The position numbers were made by a program, and so were the translations under genes. A DNA stretch of 64,000 nucleotides from Paragorgia papillata (Eukaryota; Cnidaria; Anthozoa; Scleralcyonacea; Coralliidae), in contig JAWNZC010000100.1 of NCBI GenBank assembly GCA_035771165.1, positions 3,258,501 through 3,322,500 of the forward strand, read 5' to 3'. This document shows, one piece after another, positions 20,979 through 32,044 of the stretch. The notes below the pieces were generated by a model. That model was not told the DNA's origin. It saw only the letters and a list, made by a program, of their open reading frames with translations, and did not search any database. Within the stretch, counting starts at the first letter, position 1. Every line of letters begins with the position of its first letter.

Positions 20979-21580
20979 CAAAAAAACACATGGTTCATGG
21001 CACTGATCTGCGTCACACCCTGAATTATTTTCAACAAACATGACGTTCAGCAATGACTTCAGCTGCCAAGATAACAATCGGTTATTGAAGCATTGTTCAG
21101 TCATCAAAATTCTAACAAGTTGTATGATTCTTACGAAGTTAGAACTCTTATAAGACTATAACAACTAATAGACAATAAAAACAAGTGGAAGTCATTTTCA
21201 AAAATATAATATCAAACATAACGAAAACAGAAGCCATTTACTTCACATTAAATTGGTATATATTTATACATGCGGTGAGCTATTTATGCTCCTTATAAAG
21301 TTGTGCGATTCTAAGGAAATTAGAACTCCAATACTATTATAACTAATAAACAATAAAAACAAGTGGGAGTAATTTTCAAAACTATAATATCAAACATTAA
21401 CTGAAAGGCGGAAGTTTTACTTCACTTGCAGTGAGCTATTTATCCTCTTTAAACTTTACTAGCCTGGGTATTTACATGCGGCGCAGGCTCTATATACTTT
21501 ACATGTCTGATTTCTAAACTGAATCGCACTGCAAAAAAAGCTACTTGTAAAATATCTTGTACGAATTTTTATACACTTCA
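20979..21580. other. No gene; imperfect duplicated segment
   Basis: Two related stretches, about 21110-21270 and 21300-21450, share AACTAATARACAATAAAAAC, AAGTGG and AATATCAAACAT. No coding frame is supported. Confidence 0.5.
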
Positions 21581-22480
21581 ATACGGATCCATGTTGTAGA
21601 TGTCGATATCAGATTTCTTGAAACGTTCAATGATGAATGCGGGTAGCTCCCAATCTCTCGATTCACCAAGTGGAATTTTGTTTCCTAACGCTTTCTTCAA
21701 AATCAGAAGGTCTTTGTCCAACGCAGACCTGTTTATATATTTCACGGCGTTTTGCATATCACGTGGTCTTATCACAGAATAAAAGCTAGTGGACGCTCTT
21801 TCACGTACACGCAAACTTGAAAGCTTCCAAATCACTTTGTGCTTTTATTTTCCTTTTTTCCATTTGTTTAATGAGATTTTTGAGCTCGAGTAGTTCCCTC
21901 TTTATTTCAGGATGCTTGGAAGATAGTTTACATGCATCAAATCCTAAGCACGGCTCGTTTGAGCATTTAGCTTTGGTATGTCCAAGTCCGTGACAATTCG
22001 AACAGATTTTTGCTCGTTTTTCAGCATAAGTTTCGCAGTTATGTATATCTTTCTGCTGTCTTGTAAATTATTCATTTGCGCTCTTAATTTGAACTTGAAT
22101 TGTTTGTACGTCTTGAATTAGTTAAATTTGGCTGTTACCCACATAGGATTTGGGTTGACTTGGAGTAACGGTTCCCTTGTTCGTGAAGCTCTTATCGGAA
22201 GGTTGATACTCGAAGGCAGGAGCTGAAGCAGAGGAAGAAAATGTCGGAACTTGTAAATGGCTTACATACGCGGCGCTTGCCGTACCGACAAGAAATTGCT
22301 GATGGTTTAAAGTAACTGTTTGGCCATGTACACCGCCAGTGTGACCAGCCTGCGAAGCAGTGTGACCTACAAGATGAGTTGGTGGAAAAAGCTCGCCTAC
22401 ATGGCTGCAAACATCTCTCGACGTTCTCGTTAGCTTTTAGGTTTTCGATTTCTGTTTCAAGTATTCTTTTTCCGCTAGGA
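21581..22480 (-). pseudogene. Decayed CCHC zinc-knuckle protein, probably transposon-derived
   Basis: Read on the minus strand from about 22480. First comes a helical segment (ILETEIENLKANENVE), then a low-complexity region rich in H, G, S and A (GHTASQAGHTGGVHGQ). A CCHC knuckle follows near 22015 (CSNCHGLGHTKAKC, spacing C-x2-C-x4-H-x4-C), then a coiled coil (ELLELKNLIKQMEKRK). After a frameshift near 21815 the C-terminal segment includes RERASTSFYSVIRPRDMQ and ends NMDPY. At least two frame breaks and an internal stop show it is not functional. Zinc knuckles bind nucleic acid and are common in gag-like proteins; the exact family is unknown. Confidence 0.5.
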
Positions 22481-23220
22481 GGAGTTTTTGGGAGACGGGA
22501 AAAAAGTATCTAAATCATTCTTCTCGCCATATTTTAACGACTTACGAGTAGTGAAACCCCGAATTTCATACTCTGGAGCCAGTCTTTCCAATTGGAGGCC
22601 GCTAGATATCGTCTTCAACCACTCAAAAACCTCAGACTACGTTGCTTCCATTTCCAGACTTCCAGTTCCAAATCTGTTTACTCCAAATTTCAAAAAAATC
22701 AAAAGATCTACTTCAATGATGTGTCCGAGTTATTTGGCGCCTTCCTGTGAATCCTGTCACCTAACTCGAAGTCACTGAATGACGTTGCAAGGCAACAACA
22801 AATTAGAACTTAGTATTTCCACAAGCTTGTAGTGGGGCAGGGGACTGGCTTTCTTTACGAATAGCTGTGTTTATTTTTGTTAAATAGCTATGCACAGTTC
22901 GCAGGCTAAGAATGGCTAATATTTTGGCCAATTTTCTCATAATTATTGTGATGGTTGTCATCCACCGTATACGAACACGTCGCAATGAAATATCGTTCAA
23001 AATATCTTAAACTCCGTTCACATGTACCAAATAAAGAAAGTATAGCTTTTTATTTCAATAATATAAAAAAAAAAATCAACAAAATAATATTATAAAACTT
23101 ATTAACTTCACTACAGTCAAATAATATAACCCGCAGTGTCGGAAATAGTTTGTTGAATTAGTTCGCGATGTCTGTTCGCATGCCAGGTACACACAATATT
23201 CTGTTTGGTGCTCAGCAAGA
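22481..23220. other. No gene recognised
   Basis: Sequence between the zinc-knuckle remnant and the transposase remnant. A 96-codon plus-strand frame (22488-22778) has no motif. AT-rich after 22900. Confidence 0.45.
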
Positions 23221-23222
23221 GC

Positions 23223-24146
23223 TTAATTTCGATTCAAGAATGTCTCTATCTGCCGAAAACAAAACTCGCAAGTATTCAAATGCGGAGAGTAAGGTGGCTG
23301 GAATAATAGTTGTATCCCACACTCAGTAAACATATTTCTCAGCATTGGCTCAGCGAAATTCCCGTGGTGAAAGCCGCAGTTGTCAAGGACGACAGTGTCT
23401 CCTCGTTCAAGAATCACAGAGTCATCTGCGCGGGTCGTATTTAGTGCTTCTTCAAAATAAATGAATAGTTCATTACCATTTGATACGTCGTTTATTACTT
23501 CTACTAGTTCTACATAATCAACACCTTGGATGGAGTGCAGTAAATTAATTGTATATGTGGCGTTCGACGCGTATCTTTGCATCTCAAAAGCTGGTTCCCC
23601 AATCCGAGAATTTCCATATCGACGGTTCATCGTAGTTTTTACCACACTACGTTCGTCCAAAAAATGGATAGTTGCTGGATGCAGTTCACTTACACGGCCA
23701 AGAAATAAATTTACGTATTCAATATTAGCTGCAGTCTGCGATTCAAGTGGTACCTGCTGGATCGTTTTCTTCGTCATAAATAAATCTTAAAGGGGCCACC
23801 TTTTTATTGAATTTTCGGAAGGAAGGTTATCAGGGTGCACAACTCCGTCTAGTAAGAGTATTTTCTTTATTTATGAACAACAGGCACTCGGCTTACAAAG
23901 CTCTTCCATTTCTACATATTCTACAACAGCATCTATCATCTTTGGACGGCGCGGAACTACTTTGCTTTTGGGGTTCAGGACGTTACTGACAAAGTGTCTG
24001 CTGGTGTTGATCTCATTTGCGATGAAGGGTTTACTAAATCCATAGTTATTCAAGTCTAAAACTCGCTCTCTAAAAAGCTGTGAATGACGACGACCGTTGT
24101 CGTATAGACCACCTTTTTGATTTACTCGTAACTGAATATTAGGCAA
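23223..24146 (-). pseudogene. Broken Tc1/mariner-like transposase with PAX-like HTH
   Basis: The N-terminal frame (24146-23871) has a paired-type helix-turn-helix: GGLYDNGRRHSQLFRERVLD, then GFSKPFIANEINTSRHFVS. A frameshifted piece (DGVVHPDNLPSENSIKRW) and an in-frame TAA near 23790 link to the C-terminal frame (23777-23223). That frame carries the DDE nuclease core: IHFLDERSV (first Asp), VVLDNCGFHHG (second Asp) and QPPYSPHLNTCEF (Glu), with 38 residues between the second Asp and Glu by my count. The enzyme would cut and paste its element through TIRs, which I could not locate. At least one frameshift plus one stop make it inactive. Confidence 0.85.
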
Positions 24147-24473
24147 AATACGAGCCCATTGTTGTATTGATTCGTTGATCTGGCGCTTTTGCGCGCCGTT
24201 AACGACACCTGCGTCATATCTAAATAATTTTCACAAAAATGTTACAAAAATTTGACCAAAATGTGTAGAATTGGGAAGAAAAGCGGTTTTAGATTGTACA
24301 AAATTGAGATGGAGTTGGATAAATTTTGTCCATTCTTTCATTGTTTGATCAATGCTTTACGAATTTTCTTTGTGTTAACGCTACAATCTTATTGGACGAA
24401 TTTCTTTATCCAGTCCCGGTTCGATTATCCTCACAGTAATTAATGTAATAATAAATATAATAATTATAATAAT

Positions 24474-24606
24474 AATGGAAATGGTAATGGCAATGGTAGT
24501 GGTAATGGTAATGGTAATGGTAATGGTAATGGTAATGGTAATGGTAATGGTAATGGTAATGGTAATGGTAATGGTAATGGTAATGGTAATGGTAATAGTA
24601 ATGGTA
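24474..24606. repeat. (ATGGTA)n microsatellite
   Basis: About 20 copies of TAATGG/ATGGTA, few interruptions. The His-Tyr repeat frame across it on the minus strand is a by-product. Confidence 0.95.
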
Positions 24607-24849
24607 GGGTAGACTTTTCCAATGCATTACCCAGTCGTCAGCTAATTTCAAAAGCTAAGGATTTTAAAGACTTGTCATTTTGACACGTTTTTAACGGTTA
24701 AGATCAAGAAAGAAAGGTGTGAGGTTTGCTCAGATGATGTAACATATAATATATCATCGTTGTTATATATCTCGTAGACAGTAATTGGGGTTACCTGTTG
24801 TGGCCAACTATTCTACATTTATCGTTCATTAAAGATTAAAGTGGGTTCA

Positions 24850-25445
24850 AGAAGGTTTACCAGCGAGGAAGGTTTAATAGCGAGGAATGTTTACTAGTGA
24901 GAAAAGTTTACTAGAGAGGAAGGTTTACCAGTGAAAAAGGTTTAGTAGTGAGAAAGGTTTGCTAGTGAGGAAGGTTTAATAGTGTAGGAAGGTTTGCTAA
25001 TGAGAATGGTTTACTAGTAAGGAAGGTTTACTAATGAGAAAGGTTTACTAGTAAGGAAGGTGTACTAATGAGAAATGTTTACTAATAAGGAATGTTTACT
25101 GGTGAGAAAGGCTCATTACTGAGGAAGGTTTACTTTACTAGTACGGAAAGTTTAGTAGTAAGGAAGGTTTACTAGTTAGAGAAGATTATTATAAGGAAGG
25201 TTTACTAGTAAGGAAGGCTTATTACTGAGGAAGGTTTACTAGTACGGAAAGTCTAGTAGTAAGGAACGTTTACTAGTGAAGGAAGATTATTATTATAATA
25301 AGGAAGGTTTACTAGTAAGGAAGGCTTACTGTATATAGTGAGGAAGGTTTACCAGTAAAGAAGTTGTGTAGCGAAGAAGGTTTACTAATAAGGAACGTTT
25401 ACTAGTTCAGAATACTGTACTAGTGAGGAATTAGGTTTACTAGCA
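24850..25445 (+). repeat. Degenerate minisatellite, unit about 20 bp
   Basis: Some 28 diverged copies of GAGGAAGGTTTACTAGTRA. The unit drifts in length (18-24 bp) and shows internal higher-order repeats such as GGAAGGCTTATTACTGAGG. Confidence 0.9.
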
Positions 25446-27090
25446 ACGAGATTCAAAGTGAAAACATGTTAAATACCGCATAAAACAATTTAGAGTCTGA
25501 GAAAGTTGCAATTGATCAGGCATATTGTTGAGGAAGAAGGTATTGATTTGCAGAGAAACATATCAGCTAACGAACAAATGCGCAACACCAGGATTGCAGC
25601 GTTCAGCAGTAAGAAACCTGATGTCTGCCTTTTCGCAGCAATCGAGAATACTTATAGCAACAGCCAGCAGACAGCATTCAGTATTTAGAGTAGTATGGCA
25701 AAGCATCGCAAAGCTTACCAAAGCAAAGCTATTACTGTATTATCGCAAAAGCCATAACTCTCGCTGTTTTGAAAAATGCTGTTATAAATAATAATGGAGG
25801 AAAGTTGAAAACCTTTCTCAACACTTAATTTCGCTCTTTCAGTAGGCACATCAATTCGAATAGGTCCCCTTCTTAAATATTATACGAGACACGTTCTACA
25901 TAATGTCTGACGGTTAAAAACCCAACATAACATAATTTTTACCTGTCTATATAGTTATCCCTATCCGTTGAAATCTTCTATAGTATTCCAAAACAATTAT
26001 CTTGCTTTATCTGGTAGCTTCAGCCGTCAGCATTAACAGCAAACTAAAGAAACAAAACAACAAATGCTCCTCATCGCTGTTAAAACGCCTTTCGTCATTT
26101 CTCTAATAATCTGTTGACAGCTGGTGAGCTGAAAGCACTTGAAAGCGATGGCGTTGTCGTGAATTATATAGCAGCTTCGTAAATTTAAACAGCATGAGCA
26201 TCGGCAAACTTATGCATTTGTCTTCAGCACACAGCCACAAGAATTAGATGGTTATAAACTCAAAAAAAACCCGCTAATTATTATATTCATATCGAACTTT
26301 TTAAAAAAATTATGATAAACATATGGAGTATAATGTATGTCTAGTAAGGGTTATATAAATTATCAGCAAGTATTTTTGCATTTTATAATTACCAAATAGT
26401 GTTTTCTTCAAAAGCGCCGTTCTCTGTCATCATCAATCACAAGAAACACGCTTGCTTTCAGGAGTGTTTAGAAAAATCGAAAATTTAAGGAAGGGCTTTA
26501 CCTGAAAAACAGGCACTTTTTGTTTCGGCTATAAAAATTGCAGATTTAATATATGCCATAACAATTAATATATTTTTGGAAAGCTTATGAGCTAACGATT
26601 TTAAATATGATTAGTAAAATAACTTGAGAAAAGATTTATGCATAATGCATGTAGAACAATAATTAAAATACCCTCCCTCTGTTATTCAAATGGCAACAGG
26701 TTCCTTATTGATATGAATGAGGCATTTTACCGAATTTTGGCATGCTAAAACACCGGCCTCAAGTTACAGGGTAAAAACTGGGTGACTTTTCATTTCAATT
26801 TTTTTTATGAGAGTCGTATGGCAAATCGCTTCATTCAAATCAATTAACTCACTTTGAGCTAACTGTCCTGAAAATTTCAGGTCAATAGCTCAAATCCTTC
26901 TCAAGATGTCGTTTCTCAAAGGTCATAATACTGCCTTTTGAGAAAAACAGCCTAAAAGTTAAGTAATAATATTGATTAATGATTACTTAGAAAATCTCAC
27001 GTTACTTGCATGGAAAAAGTTCGCAGTTTGGTCCTAGGAGCCCAGGGTGGAAAATCAAAAAGCCCCAACTTCATATGTGACTCTTTCGGA
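25446..27090. other. No gene recognised
   Basis: AT-rich sequence with frames under 90 codons and no motif, splice support or clear repeat structure. Confidence 0.5.
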
Positions 27091-27149
27091 CTCCCGAAGG
27101 GCTTCCTCCCGTTGGCTACGTAAAAGCTTCAACCCCTTGGCGGCGCTTC

Positions 27150-27335
27150 TTTTCCTTCGCAGTAGCTTGATCCTTTCAACCCAGAAATAATAGAATCACC
27201 TATTATAACAGTTCTTGTGGGTTTTACAGCCGAAGCCGCACCAGCTTCAACTTCTTCTGTATCTTTGACATTGCTTTTGGAATTATTTTAAGATTTTTCT
27301 TTAGTTACCGATTTCTTAGGTTGGTCATTCTTTTC
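27150..27335 (-). pseudogene. SGNH-type hydrolase start, probably LINE ORF1 remnant
   Basis: The minus-strand frame reads a Lys/Ser-rich stretch with one stop, then DTEEVEAGAASAVKPTRT and VIIGDSIISGLKGSS. GDS in VIIGDSI is block I of SGNH/GDSL esterases, preceded by the usual hydrophobic strand. In invertebrates this arrangement is typical of esterase-containing ORF1 proteins of non-LTR retrotransposons and related repeat proteins. The rest of the domain is not found, so it is a 5' fragment. Confidence 0.5.
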
Positions 27336-27750
27336 AGGGGCGGACTGGCAGCAGAAAAGTTACCGGGAAATTAGATGAAAGTGGCGCCTGGCCGAGTGCA
27401 AAGCCTGAGTGTTCTAAGGGTCCTGGCCAAGGAGTGCGCGTGCTGTTCTGGCTTCTAGGAAATTTTTGACCCTCTGAAGTTATATTTCCACGATTTTGAG
27501 AGCGGCATTATTCATTTTAAGCACGATTTATGTATGCCCATATTTTTTTGTGGCTACAACATTTAATAGACAATAATATATTATATACTACGAGTGAATT
27601 ACTGTTCCATGCAAGGCGTAAAATATCGCGCGCACGACTTTTCTATTGTCCAAATTGAATAGTTTTCTACTTCGTTCCACATGGAAACTCACAAGACAAA
27701 AGAAAAAAGTCGAGCGCACGATATTTCACGCCTAGTTGAAATCCAGCTTT

Positions 27751-28250
27751 AGGGGCTGTTCACATGGGAGACAGGACGGGACAAGTAAGCGGGACGGGAC
27801 GTTTTTCATCCCTGGTTTATATGAGAATGTTTTCAGGCAGGATAATTGCGACCGGGACGTTTCACAACACAGCTGGAAAGTCGTAAAAACCACAGAATAA
27901 CAGAGAAATAAATAGAATTTGACGTATTATAAAGAGCTGCTGTCCTCCTACTAGCCGTTATCACTCATTTGTATCGAATAAACAGCTTAAGAATCAAAAT
28001 AAATACTCGAAACGGTATCCGTCGTATCGTCCCAGTTAGCATTAGGCAGGTATAAACAGAAGTCACGCCTAGGCGGGACAGAGCGTCAGAGTATTTATAT
28101 ATTATGGTTGAGTTAGAAAACTGGGATTCCGGTTAGGCGGGATGGGATAAAAATGTCCCGGATAACACATTCTTCATATAAACGAAATGAGATAAATAAA
28201 GGGAAAATATTATAGCGATGCGATCCGTCCCGTCCCACTGTCCACTTTTG
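27751..28250. mobile_element. MITE-like repeat, TTAGGGGCTGTTCACATGG end
   Basis: Starts with TTTAGGGGCTGTTCACATGG and GGGACGGGACGTTTTTCATC. A matching inverted end of the same family lies at 58917-59035. The right end here (CGTCCCGTCCCACTGTCC near 28232) is only partly complementary. Non-coding. Confidence 0.5.
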
Positions 28251-28257
28251 AGGACAG

Positions 28258-28500
28258 TTCCAGAGGTTACGTTTAATAAGTCCTAATGCTCTATTTGCCT
28301 TTGATGTAATGTTGGTAATGTGTGGTGCATGGCCTTCTCATTTTCTGATCAAGCACAATTCCAAGGTAAAGATGGGATTTAACTTCTTCAATTATTTCAC
28401 CGCAGAATACATATTCTCGTTTAGGTGGTGGATTTCTCTTGGTCGTAATACACATAGTCTTACATTTCGACGGGTTGAACTCCACTTGCCACTTTTGTTG
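28258..28500 (-). pseudogene. Non-LTR retrotransposon (LINE) reverse transcriptase fragment
   Basis: Contains WQVEFNPSKCKTMCIT, then EEVKSHLYLGIVLDQKM, the region C-terminal to the YxDD block in Jockey/CR1-like RTs (FN..KC, YLG). After a 1-2 nt frameshift it continues as HAPHITNITSKANRALGLIK. Only about 80 residues remain. Its edge abuts the SLCO-like exon at 28512, so the insertion probably removed the upstream part of that exon. Confidence 0.85.
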
Positions 28501-28511
28501 GAGATCATTAG

Positions 28512-28623
28512 GATTTAAATTGCGTTATTTGGCAAAACGTTTGTGATAAGACTGGTTATAGCTGGATTTACGACATGGATGAACAAATTAAAATGATTAC
28601 AATAATCTCGGGCATATTGGCAG
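28512..28623 (+). CDS. SLCO/OATP transporter penultimate exon (copy A, truncated)
   Basis: The frame reads DLNCVIWQNVC, then YSWIYDMDEQ and ends in GILA at a GTACGT donor in phase 1. Organic anion transporters have this region after transmembrane helix 11: P.LFG..ID..C..WQ..C...G.C..YD. The exon lacks its start because a LINE fragment sits directly upstream. Copy B at 50436-50609 shows the missing part (LRPEDISFAFAPVLFGHVVD). Transporters of this family move organic anions across the plasma membrane. Confidence 0.6.
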
Positions 28624-28638
28624 GTACGTGACTATACT

Positions 28639-29042
28639 AACCTAGATGATCAACTTCAATGAACATCTACTGATACTCCAAGGTTCACACCATTTACTTT
28701 ATAACGTCAGTCACTACCACCAACAGTCTTTCTCAAGACTACACTAATCTAGATGATCAACTTCAATAAACATCTACTAATACCAAACCATTTACTTTAT
28801 AACGTCAGTCACTAACACCAACAGTCTTTCTCAAGACTACACTAATCTAGATGATCAACTTCAATAAACATCTACTAATACCAAACCATTTACTTTATAA
28901 CGTCAGTCACTAACACCAGCAGTGTATCTCAGGACCACACCAACCTAGATGATCAACTCCAATAAACATCGACTAATACCAAACCACTTACTTTATAACG
29001 TCACTCACTACCACCAACAATCTTTCTCAAGACTACACTAAC
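28639..29042 (+). repeat. Tandem repeat of about 100 bp in the SLCO-A intron
   Basis: Four copies of a unit containing ACTAACCTAGATGATCAACT, CATCTACTAATACCAAACC, then TTTATAACGTCAGTCACT. The units are highly alike. Confidence 0.85.
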
Positions 29043-29079
29043 CAGTTTTTCGTTTCCTTGCTTTGTTGTTGAGAGTTAC

Positions 29080-29935
29080 AGAGTTGGAGAGTTGGAAAGT
29101 TGGAGAGTTAGAAAGTTGGAGAGTTGGAGAGTTACAGAGTTAGAGAGTGGGAGAATTGGAGGGTCAGTGAGTTAGAGTCAGAGAGTTGTAGTTAGAGAGT
29201 TAGAGAGTTGCAGAGTTTGTGAGTTAGAGTCAGAAAGTTGTAGTTAGAGTTGGAGAGTTAGAGAGTTGTAGAGTTAGAGAGTTGCGGTGTTAGAGAGTTA
29301 GAGTCCGAGAGTTGTAGTTAGAGTTGGATAGTTAGAGAGTTGTGAGTTAGAGTCCGAGAGTTGTAGTTAGAGTCCGAGAGTTGTAGTTAGAGTTGGATAG
29401 TTAGAGAGTTTTGAGTTAGAGTCAGAGAGTTGTAGTTAGAGTTGGATAGTTAGAGAGTTACAGAGTTAGAGAGTTGCAGAGTTAGAGAGTTGCAGAGTTA
29501 GAGAGTTGCGGTGTTAGAGAGTTAGAGTCCGAGAGTTGTAGTTAGAGTTGGATAGTTAGAGAGCTGTGAGTTAGAGTCAGAGAGTTGTAGTTAGAGTTGG
29601 AGAGTTAGAGAGTTGCAGAGTTGGAGAGTTAGAGAGTTAGAGAGTTAGAGAGTTAGAGAGTTGGAGAGTTGGAGAGTTGGAGAGTGGGAGAGTTGGAGAG
29701 TTGGAGAGTTGGAGAGTTGGAGAGTTGGAGAGTTGGAGAGTTGGAGAGTTGGAGAGTTGGAGAGTTGGAGAGTTGGAGAGTTGGAGAGTTGGAGAGTTGG
29801 AGAGTTGGAGAGTTGGAGAGTTGGAGAGTTGGAGAGTTGGAGAGTTGGAGAGTTGGAGAGTTGGAGAGTTGGAGAGAGGGAGAGTTGGAGAGTTGGGGAG
29901 TGAGAGAGTTAGAGAGCTAGAGAATTAGAGTTAGA
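29080..29935 (+). repeat. GAGTTGGA minisatellite in the SLCO-A intron
   Basis: An 8-bp unit is repeated with variants (GAGTTAGA, GAGTTGTA) from 29080 and becomes almost pure GAGTTGGA from about 29660 to 29875. All three forward frames stay open because 8 is not a multiple of 3 and the unit has no in-frame stop; these are not genes. The array ends about 30 bp before the last SLCO exon. Confidence 0.95.
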
Positions 29936-29965
29936 GTGTTAATAGATTTAATATTTTTTCTGCAG

Positions 29966-30102
29966 GTCTTGGAATGTTGTTTTACTTGTTGTCATGGATT
30001 TGTTATAAAGAAGCAGAGCAACTTATCCCAAAGGATGAGAATAAAACACCTCGGCTTGAGAGTGCTATGGTCGGTGAGCATATGAAGGAAAGAAAACTAT
30101 GA
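29966..30102 (+). CDS. SLCO/OATP transporter last exon (copy A)
   Basis: After a TCTGCAG acceptor the exon continues in phase 1 from 28623 and reads GLGMLFYLLSWICYKEAEQL, then PKDENKTPRLESAMVG and stops at 30100-30102. The hydrophobic stretch joined to IISGILAG makes the final transmembrane helix, followed by a short cytoplasmic tail, as at the C terminus of OATP proteins. The same exon in copy B (49911-50086) encodes a closely related tail. A full transporter needs about 650 residues; only the C-terminal 80 are here, and no upstream exons were recognised, so copy A is probably a fragment. Confidence 0.6.
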
Positions 30103-30270
30103 ATTAATTTTGTTAAGTATTTGAAATTATTTTTTCTTATTCTAGATCATTATGATTGCCTAATTCACGACACATGGGTATTAGCTTACTAATAAAGTAA
30201 CTTTATGTTAGTATGATCTTTTCAGATGGTAATCCCATCTCATTTTATCTCAACCCATCTCATCATATCT

Positions 30271-30473
30271 CTATTCTACTCTACTCTACTCTACTCTACT
30301 CTACTCTACTCTACTCTACTCTACTCTACTCTACTCTACTCTACTCTACTCTACTCTACTCTACTCTACTCTACTCTACTACTCTACTCTACTCTACTCT
30401 ACTCTACTCTACTCTACTCTACTCTACTCTACTCTACTCTACTCTACTCTACTCTACTCTACTCTACTCTATA
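30271..30473 (+). repeat. (CTCTA)n microsatellite
   Basis: About 40 pentamers with a single 2-nt slip near 30380. Serine-leucine-tyrosine repeat frames across it are artefacts. Confidence 0.97.
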
Positions 30474-30575
30474 GAGATGAGCCGATTACGAAAATTGCCG
30501 ATTACTGAAGCGGATCATTTGGTGGCCGATTAATACAAATAATTGGCCGATTAATCGGCATATGCCGATTAGTGC
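30474..30575. mobile_element. MITE end built on GCCGATTA
   Basis: TAGAGATGAGCCGATTACG is followed by five or so GCCGATTA units and the palindrome CCGATTAATCGG. This resembles a hAT-type terminus (TAGAGATG start). The opposite end was not found. Confidence 0.45.
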
Positions 30576-31368
30576 TACGTTGTTGGTTACCAGTCCCTGC
30601 GCAGTTTCGCAATGTTGTACGGATTGCTAAATTGCAAGCAAGATTTTTGAAAGATAACAGAAATGTTTCGTGATGATTAGTTTTGCGTGTTTTGAGAATC
30701 AAATTCGGTATGCGCTACGCTACGCTATTCAGGAAATGAATCAGTTGTCAAATTAATCAGTATTTTAAGATAAGTTTGAGGCAAGAGTTGGCTTAATCTA
30801 TCCAAGTGTTTGATCACATATCGCTTATGATTTTCCTATGTGTTTGGTTTATATATATTACAGTGCCCTGTATTTACACTATGCACATGTATATAAGAAA
30901 TTTATGCTGACAAAATATGTTGGCTGTTACATAGACATTACAAAACCTTGACTTGCTGTTTCGTTTACTTGTTTTAGGTGTTATTCAATATCTTGTAAAA
31001 TGAAATTAAGAAACCAAAGTTTGTGCACACCAGAGCTGCAACAGCGGTCTGACCACAGAATAGTAGATACACCAGAAGTCTGACTCTTGTGAAAGTACTA
31101 AAATATTCTATAATCTGGTGTCTAAGTGCCACCAATTGTATATTTTGATAAATTGTTGAAAAGCTATTGTGAAGTGTTGGGAAACTTAAATCCTTGAATA
31201 TGTTGAAAGCCTTGAAATGAAGAAATATATCTGTTGAAACTACAATACTGAGTATTGTTGTACTGTTTTATTTAAAATACTAGCAGAATCACAAAATGTT
31301 AGTGATGTGCATAAATATGACAGGTAAAATGTTGTTTTGGAACACAATGTTGATATTTATCTGGGGTG
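30576..31368. other. No gene recognised
   Basis: AT-rich sequence between the MITE end and a Penelope terminal-repeat remnant. No frame with support. Confidence 0.5.
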
Positions 31369-31520
31369 ATTAATTCTTTGAAAGTTTTCATGGCGATAAT
31401 TTAATATAGCTTATTTTTGTGGAAACACCATGAAGAATATTTATTTGGTAAGCTCTCGGCTTGAGTCAACAGGCTGAAATGCTATAAATATTTTACGTGG
31501 TGTTTCCACAAAAATAATCT
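31369..31520. mobile_element. Penelope-like terminal repeat remnant
   Basis: TTCTTTGAAAGTTTTCATGG with GCGATAAT and, further on, TTTTACGTGGTGTTTCCACA match the outer end of the Penelope-like element at 51160-52245. Between them GGAAACACCA and TGGTGTTTCC are inverted. A degenerate hammerhead-like segment (GGCTTGAGTCAACAGGCTGA) lies in the middle. Confidence 0.55.
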
Positions 31521-32040
31521 ACATGTATATGATCTGGGGTGAGTTGTACAAAGATGAGATAGCTTATCTAGTTGATAAGTTCTAGCTAAACAACAACACT
31601 AATCATGCTTTGAACAATCTAATATAAAATTTTATCCACTGAATAGTTATGTACCTGATAGTGTTGTTCAGTGGATAAAAGTTAAATTGGGTTGTTCAAA
31701 GCACCACTAGAGTGGTTCTGTAGCTAGGATTTATCCACCAGATAAGCTATCCGGGCTTTGTACAAAAATCTGAATTTTACCAGTTCACTTCATGTAAAAC
31801 TTGGGGGCATGTTTATGATGCTAATATATGCTGTTTTGGAAACAGCCAGTAAAGATGTATGTATAGTACATGTATGTGCCATGTTCAAATTAGCAATACA
31901 TGTATAAAATGATTTAAAATACTGAACTATCTTTTTTTTGTGTGTGTCTGTGTGCTTTTCACACATTTTCATGCATTGCTTCTTAAGTCTATATCTCTTT
32001 CTGTGCTTAACAGTGGTAGTCACATGTACTCATTGCGTAC
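31521..32040. other. No gene; inverted segment TATCCACTGAA
   Basis: Related inverted stretches at 31545-31640 and 31665-31770 (AAGCTATC, GTTGTTCAAAGCA type words) suggest a small foldback MITE, but its ends are not clear. Confidence 0.35.
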
Positions 32041-32044
32041 CTAT

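Noticed and set aside
24406..24651. His/Tyr-repeat protein
   Set aside because: Translation of an ATGGTA microsatellite.
28639..29042. Regular repeat that might suggest a CRISPR array
   Set aside because: Units of about 100 bp without unique spacers, in an animal intron; it is a simple tandem repeat.
29661..29928. Three overlapping 80-codon frames of ESWRVGEL-type repeats
   Set aside because: Translation of the 8-bp GAGTTGGA minisatellite; all forward frames are open by construction.
30213..30533. 106- and 82-codon frames of LLYST repeats
   Set aside because: Pure CTCTA microsatellite; no gene.
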